The position numbers were made by a program, and so were the translations under genes. Below the pieces are notes generated by a model that made no database searches, was not told where the DNA came from, and saw only the letters and a list, made by a program, of their open reading frames with translations. DNA of 64,000 bases from Oscillospiraceae bacterium (lineage in GTDB: Bacteria; Bacillota; Clostridia; Oscillospirales; Oscillospiraceae): positions 36,489 to 100,488 of the forward strand of contig SVLX01000002.1 in assembly GCA_015067725.1 (NCBI GenBank), in the 5' to 3' direction. The first letter of the stretch is position 1; each line of letters opens with the position of its first letter. Below are positions 26,656-35,062 of the stretch, piece by piece.

Positions 26656-26991
26656 GAAATAGACATTGAGCAACCGGATAAGAACAGGAATCACCAGCGT
26701 CACCACGGAAATCAGCCAGGGATAAAACACCTTCCGGGAGAAGCACATCAGGAGCAGGCTTCCACCGGTAATATATAGTGGCCATTGCACCGCCTGAATT
26801 CTGGGCACCATAATGGAGTAACTCCCGGTTTTCGCCAAAATGATTCCCACATAATCCGGTAATTCCGCCAAATTTTGTTTTGCCAGAATAACGGCCACAA
26901 CAATCACAGGTACAGCCAGAAAGAACTTGCGAAACCAAAAAATAAACTGACCGGCAGACCGGAAGAAGCTGCCCACAGGCTTTAATGTCAT
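26653..26991 (-). CDS. Small membrane protein of unknown function
   Basis: 112 residues. A basic amphipathic N-terminus (MTLKPVGSFF) is followed by hydrophobic segments at about 22-36, 68-82 and 92-110. No family recognised. The frame is open further upstream to 27804, but CTGGAGGG directly before the ATG at 26991 marks this start and the extension would cover the promoter and leader on the other strand. It stands alone between the YnbB-type gene and the ABC exporter operon, so its role is unknown. Confidence 0.6.
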   Translation of the reverse strand: MTLKPVGSFFRSAGQFIFWFRKFFLAVPVIVVAVILAKQNLAELPDYVGIILAKTGSYSIMVPRIQAVQWPLYITGGSLLLMCFSRKVFYPWLISVVTLVIPVLIRLLNVYF

Positions 26992-27139
26992 ATTGAACCC
27001 TCCAGAAAGAATGGTACTTTTGCCGAAAGAAATCATCGACCGTCGATTCATGGACATATCATAGCATATTCTTGCCCAAAGCGCAAGGGCGGGATTCTCC
27101 TCTTTAAGTTCCATTTTCTGATTTTTCCGGAAAAAACAC

Positions 27140-27168
27140 TTGACAAAGCCAGTCGACCCCGCTATACT
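27140..27168 (+). promoter_or_regulatory. Promoter of the ABC exporter operon
   Basis: Consensus TTGACA (27140-27145), 17-bp spacer, TATACT (27163-27168). Transcription would start about 40 bp before the leader peptide. Confidence 0.85.
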
Positions 27169-27214
27169 TGTGCATGGTAGCAAATACCATATTTTATGAA
27201 AGGTGGTGCGCAAA

Positions 27215-27289
27215 ATGACTAAGATGATGACCATGACCCAATTCTCCCTGTCTGAGTTTGTTTGCGCGCCTGATGTCCCCCGGGTTTGA
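27215..27289 (+). CDS. Leader peptide of an ABC exporter attenuator
   Basis: A 24-codon open frame from ATG at 27215 to TGA at 27287, beginning MTKMMTMTQ and ending DVPRV, with the strong ribosome binding site AAAGGTGGTG six bases upstream. It sits between a consensus promoter and a strong terminator hairpin, and ahead of two ABC transporter half-genes. This is the layout of ribosome-mediated attenuation; in Bacillus subtilis bmrB is such a leader for the bmrCD exporter. The sequence AAAGGTGGT (27200-27208) over its ribosome binding site is exactly complementary to ACCACCTTT (27289-27297) just after the stop, so translation of the leader should control the folding. Peptide sequence not recognised. 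Confidence 0.72.
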   Translation: MTKMMTMTQFSLSEFVCAPDVPRV

Positions 27290-27317
27290 CCACCTTTGCG
27301 GCTGATTACGGGTATTG

Positions 27318-27351
27318 CGCCACTCCTCCGACATGGGGAGTGGCGTTTTTT
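27318..27351 (+). terminator. Attenuator terminator before the ABC exporter genes
   Basis: CGCCACTCC (27318-27326) and GGAGTGGCG (27337-27345) form a perfect 9-bp stem followed by TTTTTT, located between the leader peptide and the first ABC gene. Read-through is required for exporter expression. Confidence 0.88.
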
Positions 27352-27387
27352 GCTATCTATTTCATCATAAAAGAAAGGGTGGTTACT

Positions 27388-29229
27388 GTGGAACCCCAAA
27401 CGAAACTGGCTGGTGGCGAAAAATTCCGGCTCATTCGGAGATTCCTCCGTGGGTCTGTTCATTATTTCGTCCTGGCCATCGCATTCGCCTGTCTGGGTAT
27501 GGTGTTCAATGCCTTGACACCCCAGATTATCCGCATCACTGTGGACTCCATTTTGGGCAGTGAACCATTGGAGCTTCCGGGCTTCCTGCAGGGGCTGATT
27601 CCGGCTGAACAGCTCCGGGCCAATCCCCTCGACTCCCTCTGGTGGGCTGCCGGCGCCGTCCTGCTGGCCGCCGCCCTGCGGGGACTCAGTGGATATGGTC
27701 AGCGAGTCAATCTGTCCAAAGGCTCTGAGCGCTTTGTCAAGCGCATCCGTGACGACCTCTTTGGCCACATCCAGCACCTGAGTTATGCCTGGCACACGGC
27801 TCACTCCACCGGTGATATGATTCAGCGGTGTACTTCCGATGTGGATGTGATTCGTGGCTTTGTCTGCAATCAGTTGGTGGAGGTTGTCCGGATCGTCTTT
27901 CTGATTGTCTTCTATCTTTGTATCATGTTCACCATGAATCTGCGCCTCTCAATCATCGCCGCTATCTTTATTCCCATTGTGGGTATCTCTTCCGGTGTCT
28001 TCCACAAAAAGATTTCCTCGCGCTTCAAAGTTGCCGATGAAGCAGAAGGTGAGCTGACAACCTGCGCACAGGAGAATCTCACCGGTGTCCGGGTCGTCCG
28101 CGCTTTTGGGCGGGAGCGGTACGAGGTGGATCGTTTTCGGGAGAAGAACAACAAATTTTCCATGCTCTGGATTCGCCTTGGACGTTTGTTGTCGGTCTAT
28201 TGGGCCTCCGGTACACTCCTGACCTGTACACAGGTCATGGTGATTCTCGTTGCCGGTGTTATTGAAGCCGTTGAGGGTCGGCTGTCTCTTGGCTCACTGA
28301 TTGCTTTCGTCTCATACAACGAAGCTCTGACCTGGCCGGTGCGCTCTCTGGGGCGTGTTCTGTCGGAGATGAGCAAGGCCGGTGTCTCCATAGACCGGGT
28401 AGGCTATATTCTCAACGCCCCGGAAGAAACCGACGATGCCGATGCCACCGCCACGGAGATTCAGGGCGACATCATCTTTGAAAACGTAACCTTCCGCTAT
28501 GAGGAGAAGGATGTGCTGAAAGATGTTTCCTTCACCATCCCTCAGGGCTCAACCTATGCCATTTTGGGTGGCACTGGCAGCGGCAAGAGTACCCTGATTC
28601 ACCTGCTGGACCGGCTCTATGACCTGAATCCTGAGCAGGGACGGATTACCATCGGCGGCACAGATATCCGGAAGATCGACCGGAAACACCTGCGCAGGAA
28701 TGTGGGTCTGGTGCTGCAAGAGCCTTTCTTGTTCTCTCAAACCATCAAAGAGAACATCGCCGCCACCAGACCGGAAGCAACCACCGAAGAAATTCGTACT
28801 GTTGCCGGTATCGCCTGCGTAGATGAGGCCATCACCGAATTCCCTGACGGGTATGATACGGTGGTGGGCGAGCGAGGTGTGACCCTCTCCGGCGGTCAAA
28901 AACAGCGGGTTGCCATCGCCCGGATGTTGCTTCAGGGCGCGCCGGTGATGATTTTTGACGACTCTCTGTCCGCTGTGGATGCGGAGACCGACACCAAGAT
29001 CCGTCATGCGCTCAGAGAGAAGCTGGACACGGCCACCGTTATCCTCATCTCGCACCGCATCACCACCTTGATGCAGGCTGATCAGATTCTTGTACTGGAC
29101 GACGGCAAGGTGTCGGATATCGGCACCCACCAGGAGCTGATTGCCCGCCCCGGCATCTACAAGGACATCTATGAAATTCAGATGAGCAGCGATGACCGCA
29201 AGCTCATTCAGGAAGGAGTAATGCACTGA
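27388..29229 (+). CDS. ABC exporter half-transporter, degenerate-site subunit (BmrC-like)
   Basis: 613 residues: six transmembrane helices (about 30-330) fused to a nucleotide-binding domain. Walker A GGTGSGKST, Q-loop LVLQEPFLF, signature LSGGQKQRVAIA and H-loop ISHRIT are canonical, but the Walker B region reads MIFDDSLSAVD: Asp replaces the catalytic Glu. That is the classic degenerate subunit of a heterodimeric drug exporter. The start is a GTG at 27388 with AAAGGGTGG upstream; the frame is open to 27286 but that part overlaps the attenuator. Its stop overlaps the ATG of the partner gene (TGATG). Confidence 0.92.
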   Translation: MEPQTKLAGGEKFRLIRRFLRGSVHYFVLAIAFACLGMVFNALTPQIIRITVDSILGSEPLELPGFLQGLIPAEQLRANPLDSLWWAAGAVLLAAALRGLSGYGQRVNLSKGSERFVKRIRDDLFGHIQHLSYAWHTAHSTGDMIQRCTSDVDVIRGFVCNQLVEVVRIVFLIVFYLCIMFTMNLRLSIIAAIFIPIVGISSGVFHKKISSRFKVADEAEGELTTCAQENLTGVRVVRAFGRERYEVDRFREKNNKFSMLWIRLGRLLSVYWASGTLLTCTQVMVILVAGVIEAVEGRLSLGSLIAFVSYNEALTWPVRSLGRVLSEMSKAGVSIDRVGYILNAPEETDDADATATEIQGDIIFENVTFRYEEKDVLKDVSFTIPQGSTYAILGGTGSGKSTLIHLLDRLYDLNPEQGRITIGGTDIRKIDRKHLRRNVGLVLQEPFLFSQTIKENIAATRPEATTEEIRTVAGIACVDEAITEFPDGYDTVVGERGVTLSGGQKQRVAIARMLLQGAPVMIFDDSLSAVDAETDTKIRHALREKLDTATVILISHRITTLMQADQILVLDDGKVSDIGTHQELIARPGIYKDIYEIQMSSDDRKLIQEGVMH

Positions 29230-31061
29230 TGGCCGCTTTTGACGAGAAAGAATACACCAAATCCTTTGATCTGAGCATTTGGAAGCGACTCTTGCCCTTC
29301 CTCAAATCTTACCGCTGGGCATTCTTCTGGATGATTCTCTTTAACCTCCTGACGGCGGCAATTGATGTTGTCCTGCCCCTGTTCCAGCGATATGCCATCA
29401 ATAACTTTATTGAACCCGGCACCTTAGAGGGACTTATCCCCTTTGTTCTTGCTTATATCCTGGCCATTGTCCTTCAGTCTTTGTCTGTCGTGGCCTTTGG
29501 GCAGAACTCCATGGTGATCGAGATGAACTTTGGCCGGGATATGCGTCAGTCTCTCTTTACCCATTTGCAAACTCTGTCTTTCTCCTTCTACAATGTGACC
29601 CCGGTGGGCTATCTGTTGTCCCGGGTCATGAGCGACACCAACCGGATTGCCGCCATGATCGCCTGGAACGTGACGGACATTCTCTGGGCGCTGTTCTATG
29701 TGGGCGGCACGTTCGTGTCCATGCTGTTGCTGAATTGGCGGCTGGCGCTGGTGATCATCCTGATTGTCCCGGCTATTGCAGTGCTGACTGGCTACTTCCA
29801 GGGCAAGATTCTCCACTGGAACCGGAAAATCCGGAAGATGAACTCCAGAATTACCGGCGCGTTCAATGAGGGCATAACCGGCGCAAAAACCTCCAAAACC
29901 CTGGTCATCGAAGAACAGAACAATGAGAGCTTCCGGGAGTTAACCAAATCCATGCACGATTCCGGCATTCGTGCCGCCCGGCTCAATGCGGTCTATATCC
30001 CTCTGGTGCTGTTCTGCTCCACGGTGGCGGTGGCCATTGTCCTGCTGCGTGGTGGCTACATGGCCATGGACAGTGTGCTGGAAATTGCCACACTCTCCAC
30101 CTTTACCGCCTATGCAGTGGGTATCTTTGAACCCATCCAGATGACCGCCTCCAACATTGCCGAGTTCATCTCTCTGCAGGCTTCCATCGAGCGGGTAACC
30201 GACTTGATGAGTCAGGAGCCTCAGGTCTGCGATAGTCCGGAGGTCACAGAGAAATACGGTGATGTTTTTACCCCAAAAACCGAAAACTGGGAGCCACTCA
30301 AAGGTGAGATTGAATTCCGGGACGTAACCTTCCGCTATCCTGACGGAGGCGAGAACGTACTGGAACATTTCTCCCTGAAGATTCCTGCCGGCACAACAGT
30401 AGCCATTGTGGGCGAGACCGGCGCGGGCAAGAGTACACTGGTGAATCTGGCTTGCCGGTTCTTTGAGCCTACCTCCGGACAAATTCTCATCGACGGTGTG
30501 GACTACCGTGAGCGCAGTCAGCTTTGGCTCCACTCCAACATTGGCTATGTCCTGCAGAATCCCCATTTGTTCTCCGGCAGTGTCCGGGAGAATATCCGCT
30601 ATGGCCGTCTGGAAGCCACGGACGCCGAAGTTGAGGCGGCAGCCCGGATTGTGTCTGCCGACACGGTGGTCAGCAAGCTGGAGAAGGGCTGGGACAGCGA
30701 CGTGGGTGAAGGCGGCGACCGTCTCTCCACCGGTGAGAAACAGCTCATTTCCTTTGCCAGAGCGGTTCTGGCCGACCCCAGAATCTTTGTGCTGGATGAA
30801 GCCACTTCTTCCATCGACACCCAGACGGAACAGCTCATCCAAAATGCCATCGACCACCTGCTGAAAGATCGTACCTCCTTCCTCATTGCCCACCGCCTGT
30901 CCACCATCCGCAAGGCTGATTTGATTTTGGTGGTGCGGGATGGCAAGATCGTGGAGCAGGGTCAACATCTGGAACTGCTGAAGCGGGGCGGCTACTACCA
31001 TGACCTGTACAGCAAGCAGTTTGCCGAGGAAAATGCCGCCAAGATTCTGAAGCGCAACTAA
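29229..31061 (+). CDS. ABC exporter half-transporter, catalytic-site subunit (BmrD-like)
   Basis: 610 residues with an N-terminal six-helix domain and a C-terminal ATPase domain. Walker A GETGAGKST and Walker B FVLDEATSSID with the catalytic Glu are intact, whereas the signature is altered to LSTGEKQL. Paired with the first subunit (normal LSGGQ, altered Walker B), this gives one competent and one degenerate ATP site, as in BmrCD and TM287/288. Substrates of such exporters are usually drugs or lipids; the attenuator upstream suggests induction by translation-targeting compounds, which is inference. The start codon overlaps the stop of the first subunit gene. Confidence 0.93.
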   Translation: MAAFDEKEYTKSFDLSIWKRLLPFLKSYRWAFFWMILFNLLTAAIDVVLPLFQRYAINNFIEPGTLEGLIPFVLAYILAIVLQSLSVVAFGQNSMVIEMNFGRDMRQSLFTHLQTLSFSFYNVTPVGYLLSRVMSDTNRIAAMIAWNVTDILWALFYVGGTFVSMLLLNWRLALVIILIVPAIAVLTGYFQGKILHWNRKIRKMNSRITGAFNEGITGAKTSKTLVIEEQNNESFRELTKSMHDSGIRAARLNAVYIPLVLFCSTVAVAIVLLRGGYMAMDSVLEIATLSTFTAYAVGIFEPIQMTASNIAEFISLQASIERVTDLMSQEPQVCDSPEVTEKYGDVFTPKTENWEPLKGEIEFRDVTFRYPDGGENVLEHFSLKIPAGTTVAIVGETGAGKSTLVNLACRFFEPTSGQILIDGVDYRERSQLWLHSNIGYVLQNPHLFSGSVRENIRYGRLEATDAEVEAAARIVSADTVVSKLEKGWDSDVGEGGDRLSTGEKQLISFARAVLADPRIFVLDEATSSIDTQTEQLIQNAIDHLLKDRTSFLIAHRLSTIRKADLILVVRDGKIVEQGQHLELLKRGGYYHDLYSKQFAEENAAKILKRN

Positions 31062-31079
31062 GCCATACTGCAACCGAAA

Positions 31080-31124
31080 AAGCCCCGGACAACGCCAAAA
31101 GTCGGCAAGTCCGGGGCTTGATTT
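31080..31124. terminator. Bidirectional terminator
   Basis: AAGCCCCGGA (31080-31089) pairs with TCCGGGGCTT (31110-31119). GATTTT follows on the plus strand and a TTTTT run on the minus strand, so it can end both the exporter operon and the convergent radical SAM operon. Confidence 0.85.
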
Positions 31125-31127
31125 TGC

Positions 31128-32381
31128 TTATAACCGGATTTCCTCCGGGAAGGCTTCTTTGCGCATAATGCCCCACATCTTGTCAATGTAGGCCAGCGTA
31201 TAGAAGTTTTCATAATAATGGTAATAGAACGCACCCTTCAGCGTCATGGCGTATACCCCATCTTGCTCCGTCACAAAGCCAAGCATTTTTGCCAGCCACA
31301 GTTCAAAGCCATAAGCCCTGCGCAGAGGCACACCGAAAAACTGCTGAAAGTCCTCACCGGATACCTTGGTGCTGTATGCCATCCAAAACAGATAGTAAAC
31401 CATTCTTTGGTGTCGGGTGAATCTCAGAGTCAGTGAAGTGGGCAGTTTTCCGGCATCAATACGATTAATGTACGCATCTACAGAGAAGGTATTGATTTTG
31501 AACTGATCACGCAGGAGCGTGGTTGCCGAACACCCAAAGCCCAGAAAGTTATCCCGGGTCACGGAGGAATAGCAGGACTCCTGACCGGAATGGAAAGTCC
31601 AGATGGAATTGCGCCCATATCCTTTGGAGATGCAGTAATTGGTGATGTCGTCCAGCAGTTTCCGCTTCTCCTTCTTCCCCATCGCCGGGACATTGCCCGG
31701 GGTAAAGGTGAAGTCAATAAAGGGGTAGATCGCCACGTGATTTACACCGGTAGCAAACGCCATATCCACATCCTGCCGCAAGTCCTCAAAAGTCTGGCCG
31801 GGCAGGGCAAAAATCAAGTCCATAGAGACGGTCTCAAAGGGTACCGTCTGCAGTGCAGTGGCCATGGATGACAAATCCACCATATTTCGCCCCAGAATAT
31901 GCTGGTATTTTTCCCCAAAAGACTGGATACCAATGCTGATTTTGGTAACTCCGGCTTCTTTCAGGGTGGTCAGCACCTCCACCGTCACATTGTCCGGGTG
32001 CAGTTCGACGCCAATACCCTCCGTGATGACAAAATGCTTCTCCAGAGCGTGGATAATCTCCCCCAGACGTTCAGCCACCAGAGCAGGTGTACCGCCGCCA
32101 AAGTAAAGGCTGGTGACGGTCTTTTTCTCTGCCTGATTGGCGGAAACCAAGTCAATCTCCCGCAAGAGAGTATCCACATACCGGTTGCACCGCTGGGCAT
32201 CATAAAGCTCCTTGCAATAGGGGCAAAAATGGCAGATTCTCCGGCAGAAGGGAATATGGACATACAGCCCCAGACCATCACAGTCTATGTAGGGCAGTTC
32301 CTGATCATATTCGTTCTTAAAGGTGAAGGGCTTAACCCCACGGGTAAGCCACATTCTGGTCAACGTTGTTATGATACTCAT
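31128..32381 (-). CDS. Radical SAM protein, HemN/HemW (coproporphyrinogen oxidase-like) family
   Basis: 417 residues. The family N-terminus LYVHIPFCRRICHFC carries the radical SAM cluster Cys46, Cys50 and Cys53, with an extra Cys56. Next come the SAM-binding FGGGTP, the VELHPDNV segment, and GIQSFGEKYQHILGRN, all typical of HemN-related enzymes. The C-terminal part diverges from HemW, so it may not be a haem chaperone or coproporphyrinogen dehydrogenase; ChuW/HutW-like haem degradation is another possibility. No haem genes are nearby. It starts 3 bp after the preceding radical SAM gene, so the two proteins are very likely made together. It ends the long minus-strand run. Confidence 0.85.
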   Translation of the reverse strand: MSIITTLTRMWLTRGVKPFTFKNEYDQELPYIDCDGLGLYVHIPFCRRICHFCPYCKELYDAQRCNRYVDTLLREIDLVSANQAEKKTVTSLYFGGGTPALVAERLGEIIHALEKHFVITEGIGVELHPDNVTVEVLTTLKEAGVTKISIGIQSFGEKYQHILGRNMVDLSSMATALQTVPFETVSMDLIFALPGQTFEDLRQDVDMAFATGVNHVAIYPFIDFTFTPGNVPAMGKKEKRKLLDDITNYCISKGYGRNSIWTFHSGQESCYSSVTRDNFLGFGCSATTLLRDQFKINTFSVDAYINRIDAGKLPTSLTLRFTRHQRMVYYLFWMAYSTKVSGEDFQQFFGVPLRRAYGFELWLAKMLGFVTEQDGVYAMTLKGAFYYHYYENFYTLAYIDKMWGIMRKEAFPEEIRL

Positions 32382-32384
32382 GGG

Positions 32385-33287
32385 TCAAATGTACTTCAAA
32401 TAGGTTCTCATCATCTCAAAAATAACCTTCAGATTCCCCCGGAACAACAGGGTATACTCCGCCACAAAGAAATAGCCACACTTTTCGCACAGTCCGGGGA
32501 CATGGATACACCGCCCGCAGGTGCTGAGTTCACCATTCTCCATGACCACACACTGGTGGCATGGTGTGGGGAACCGATTATGAATCAGATACGGGAAGGC
32601 GCTTTTCAGATTGAAGACCGGTGCGCCCTCTTTCATCATTTGGGAGATAACCTGACAGCACCGGGTCTTGTCCTCCACGGACAGCGCCAAATCCTGGGTA
32701 TCCGGATAAGGTGTGTGGAAGTTAAAGGACACCGCCCGGATATTTCTGGTGTCCCGGGCAATCTGACAAACCTGCCGCACAGCATCTTTGTTGATTTGGT
32801 TAATGGCCATATACAGACAGATGTTGTCCGAGGTTGCATGGGCGATGTTGTGCATAATGGTATCAAAGGTATCCCCACGGACGGCATTATGTCTCTCTTT
32901 GTCGCCATCAAGGGATAAGAGAATCAAATCAGCTTCCGGCAAATCCAGTGAAAATGTACCGTTGGTCACCACGTTCACAATTAAGAATCCCATTTCTTTG
33001 GCCTCAATCACCAAATCCCGGAGGGTTTTATCCTGACTGCGCCAAAGAAAGGTCTCACCGCCACAAAAGAACAAAATCCGCACGCCCATCCGGTATAGTT
33101 GCTCCATCTCACCCCTGATTTGCCGGTAAGGATGAACTACAGCCGTAATGTTATTGACAGAGCAGTGTTTACAGGACAGATTGCACTTGTCCGTGAGAAT
33201 AATCGTTCCCAAAATGGGTGAGTTCTTCCGGAATAAAATGGTTTTCAAACCAAACGCTGCAAAATGAACGAAGGAAGACAGGTTCAT
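32385..33287 (-). CDS. Radical SAM protein with C-terminal Cys cluster
   Basis: 300 residues. The radical SAM motif is CNLSCKHC (Cys35, Cys39, Cys42), followed by FFCGGETFL (SAM binding) and LLSLDGDKERHN. The C-terminal 60 residues hold at least seven Cys (PCHQC, TCGRC, CEKCG), arranged like a SPASM-type auxiliary iron-sulfur region. This resembles HpnH-like or peptide-modifying radical SAM enzymes, but no precursor peptide or hopanoid gene is next to it. GAGGTAG precedes the ATG. It lies 28 bp after rnc and 3 bp before the HemN-like gene. Substrate unknown. Confidence 0.82.
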   Translation of the reverse strand: MNLSSFVHFAAFGLKTILFRKNSPILGTIILTDKCNLSCKHCSVNNITAVVHPYRQIRGEMEQLYRMGVRILFFCGGETFLWRSQDKTLRDLVIEAKEMGFLIVNVVTNGTFSLDLPEADLILLSLDGDKERHNAVRGDTFDTIMHNIAHATSDNICLYMAINQINKDAVRQVCQIARDTRNIRAVSFNFHTPYPDTQDLALSVEDKTRCCQVISQMMKEGAPVFNLKSAFPYLIHNRFPTPCHQCVVMENGELSTCGRCIHVPGLCEKCGYFFVAEYTLLFRGNLKVIFEMMRTYLKYI

Positions 33288-33315
33288 ATTCTACCTCATA
33301 CAACCAAAAAGACCA

Positions 33316-34005
33316 TCAAAAGTGGTAGTCCGGGAAGATTTTCCCGATAGCGGCACAGGCGGCTTCCTGCTCGGCCCGCTTTTTGCTGCTGCCTTCCCCT
33401 TCGCCCACAACAGCACCATTAAGCAGAACCTCAACGGTGAAGACCTTGGCATGGTCAGGTCCGGTCTCACCGGTCAGCCTGTAGTGAATCTGCTGGTTTT
33501 TCTGTTGTTGAACCAACTCTTGAAATCTGGTCTTATAGTCCACGTTGCGGGGACGCTCCGCAGGGACATCCGTAAGAATCAGCCGCTGAATCATATCTGC
33601 CGCCGCGCCAAAGCCGCCATCCAGATAGGTCGCTGCCAAAATGGACTCCACTGCGTCGGCAAGAATACTGGCGCGCTCGCGACCTCCCCCCTGTTCTTCA
33701 CCATGACCGAGCAACAAATGCCGCCCCAGAGAGAGCCGGTTGGCAACTCTGGCCAAAGAATTCTCGCAGACCATATCCGCACGGATTTTGGTCAGTTCGC
33801 CCTCAGGCCGATTAGGAAAAGTTCGATAAAGGTATTCTGCCGTCACCATACCCAGAATGGAATCGCCCAGGAATTCCAGCCGCTCATTGCTGGCCAAGGG
33901 GTCTCTCCATCTCTCGTTGGCATAAGAACTGTGGGTCAGCGCATTTTGGAGCAGGGTAATGTTATGGAATTGATAGCCCAGAGCTGTTTCCAAGTCTTTA
34001 ATCAT
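33316..34005 (-). CDS. rnc: Ribonuclease III
   Basis: 229 residues. The RNase III signature NERLEFLGDSILGMV near residue 40 supplies the catalytic acidic residues, with the second set in ADAVESILAATYLDGG near 117. A double-stranded RNA-binding domain occupies about 155-226 (KTRFQELVQQ to GKIFP). It processes rRNA and other double-stranded RNA. It overlaps plsX by 4 bp; in Bacillus plsX and rnc are separated by fabD, fabG and acpP, which are absent here. Confidence 0.96.
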   Translation of the reverse strand: MIKDLETALGYQFHNITLLQNALTHSSYANERWRDPLASNERLEFLGDSILGMVTAEYLYRTFPNRPEGELTKIRADMVCENSLARVANRLSLGRHLLLGHGEEQGGGRERASILADAVESILAATYLDGGFGAAADMIQRLILTDVPAERPRNVDYKTRFQELVQQQKNQQIHYRLTGETGPDHAKVFTVEVLLNGAVVGEGEGSSKKRAEQEAACAAIGKIFPDYHF

Positions 34006-35039
34006 ACCTCGCTATGCTCCTTTATTGCTGACAGTTGACGCAATGCGTTCTCCAGGTCTTCAGCAATGGGGCGCTGAGCAGCCTCCATCGCCTGCCGGAT
34101 GGCACTGCGGAAAGCTCTGGCATCGGAGGATCCATGGGCTTTGATCACCGGCCTGCGGATACCAAAGAGCTCCGTGCCGCCCACTTCCCGATAGTCCATC
34201 ATGGCCATCAGCTTCTTCATTTCCTTCTTGCAAAGCAGTCCACCAATCATGGTCAGCAGGTTCTTCTTAAACACCCGCTTCACCAGAGAGCCCATGAACA
34301 TGGCAGTTCCTTCAATAGACTTCAGCAGGACATTGCCGGAGAAACCGTCACAGACCACCACATCCACACCACCCAGAAGCACATCCCGCCCCTCAACATT
34401 GCCGATGAAGTTGATGATGCCAGCCTGAGAAGCCTCTGTCAGAAGGGCGTGGGCTTCTTTATGCAGAGGAGTACCCTTGGAATCCTCTGCGCCATTGTTC
34501 AGAAGGCCTACGCGGGGGGAAGGATTGCCGGTAGCTTTTCCCATATAAAGCGAACCAATCACACCGAACTGAAGCAAAAACTCAGGGGTGCATTCCGCGT
34601 TGGCACCGCTGTCGATCAGCAGAGTCTGTCCACCGGCTTTGTTGGGCAAAACGGGACCAAATGCCGCACGGCGTACACCCTTGACCCGCTTGACCAGCAG
34701 GGTTGCGCCGGTCAGCAGAGCACCGGTATTGCCTGCAGAAACAAACGCGTCCGCCTGCCCGTCTGCGAGCATTTTGAGACCGACAATCATGGAAGAATTC
34801 TTCCGCTTATGAATCACCGAGGTGGGGTCGTCGTGCATATCCACCACATCGTCGGCGTTGGCGATTTCCACACCCTTAGGCAGGTCAGTGATGCTGTGTT
34901 TACCCATAACACTGAGGATTTCTTCGCCACGGCCAACCAGTGTAATTTCTACACCAAATTCCCGATGGGCTTCCAATGCACCCAAAACAGTTGCCTCCGG
35001 CGCATGATCGCCGCCCATGGCATCGAGAATAATCTTCAT
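34002..35039 (-). CDS. plsX: Phosphate acyltransferase PlsX
   Basis: 345 residues. The N-terminus MKIILDAMGGDHAPE is diagnostic, followed by PTSVIHKRKNSS, SAGNTGALLTG and VCDGFSGNVLLKS. PlsX makes acyl-phosphate from acyl-ACP for phospholipid synthesis by PlsY. AAAGGTGTGA precedes the ATG. It is coupled to rnc by a 4-bp overlap and follows trmFO by 23 bp in the long minus-strand operon. Confidence 0.96.
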   Translation of the reverse strand: MKIILDAMGGDHAPEATVLGALEAHREFGVEITLVGRGEEILSVMGKHSITDLPKGVEIANADDVVDMHDDPTSVIHKRKNSSMIVGLKMLADGQADAFVSAGNTGALLTGATLLVKRVKGVRRAAFGPVLPNKAGGQTLLIDSGANAECTPEFLLQFGVIGSLYMGKATGNPSPRVGLLNNGAEDSKGTPLHKEAHALLTEASQAGIINFIGNVEGRDVLLGGVDVVVCDGFSGNVLLKSIEGTAMFMGSLVKRVFKKNLLTMIGGLLCKKEMKKLMAMMDYREVGGTELFGIRRPVIKAHGSSDARAFRSAIRQAMEAAQRPIAEDLENALRQLSAIKEHSEV

Positions 35040-35062
35040 GGTGTCACACCTTTCTATGTTTG

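Noticed and set aside
26992..27804. Upstream extension of the small membrane protein gene
   Set aside because: It would run antisense through the exporter promoter, leader and first exporter gene, whereas a good ribosome binding site marks the start at 26991.
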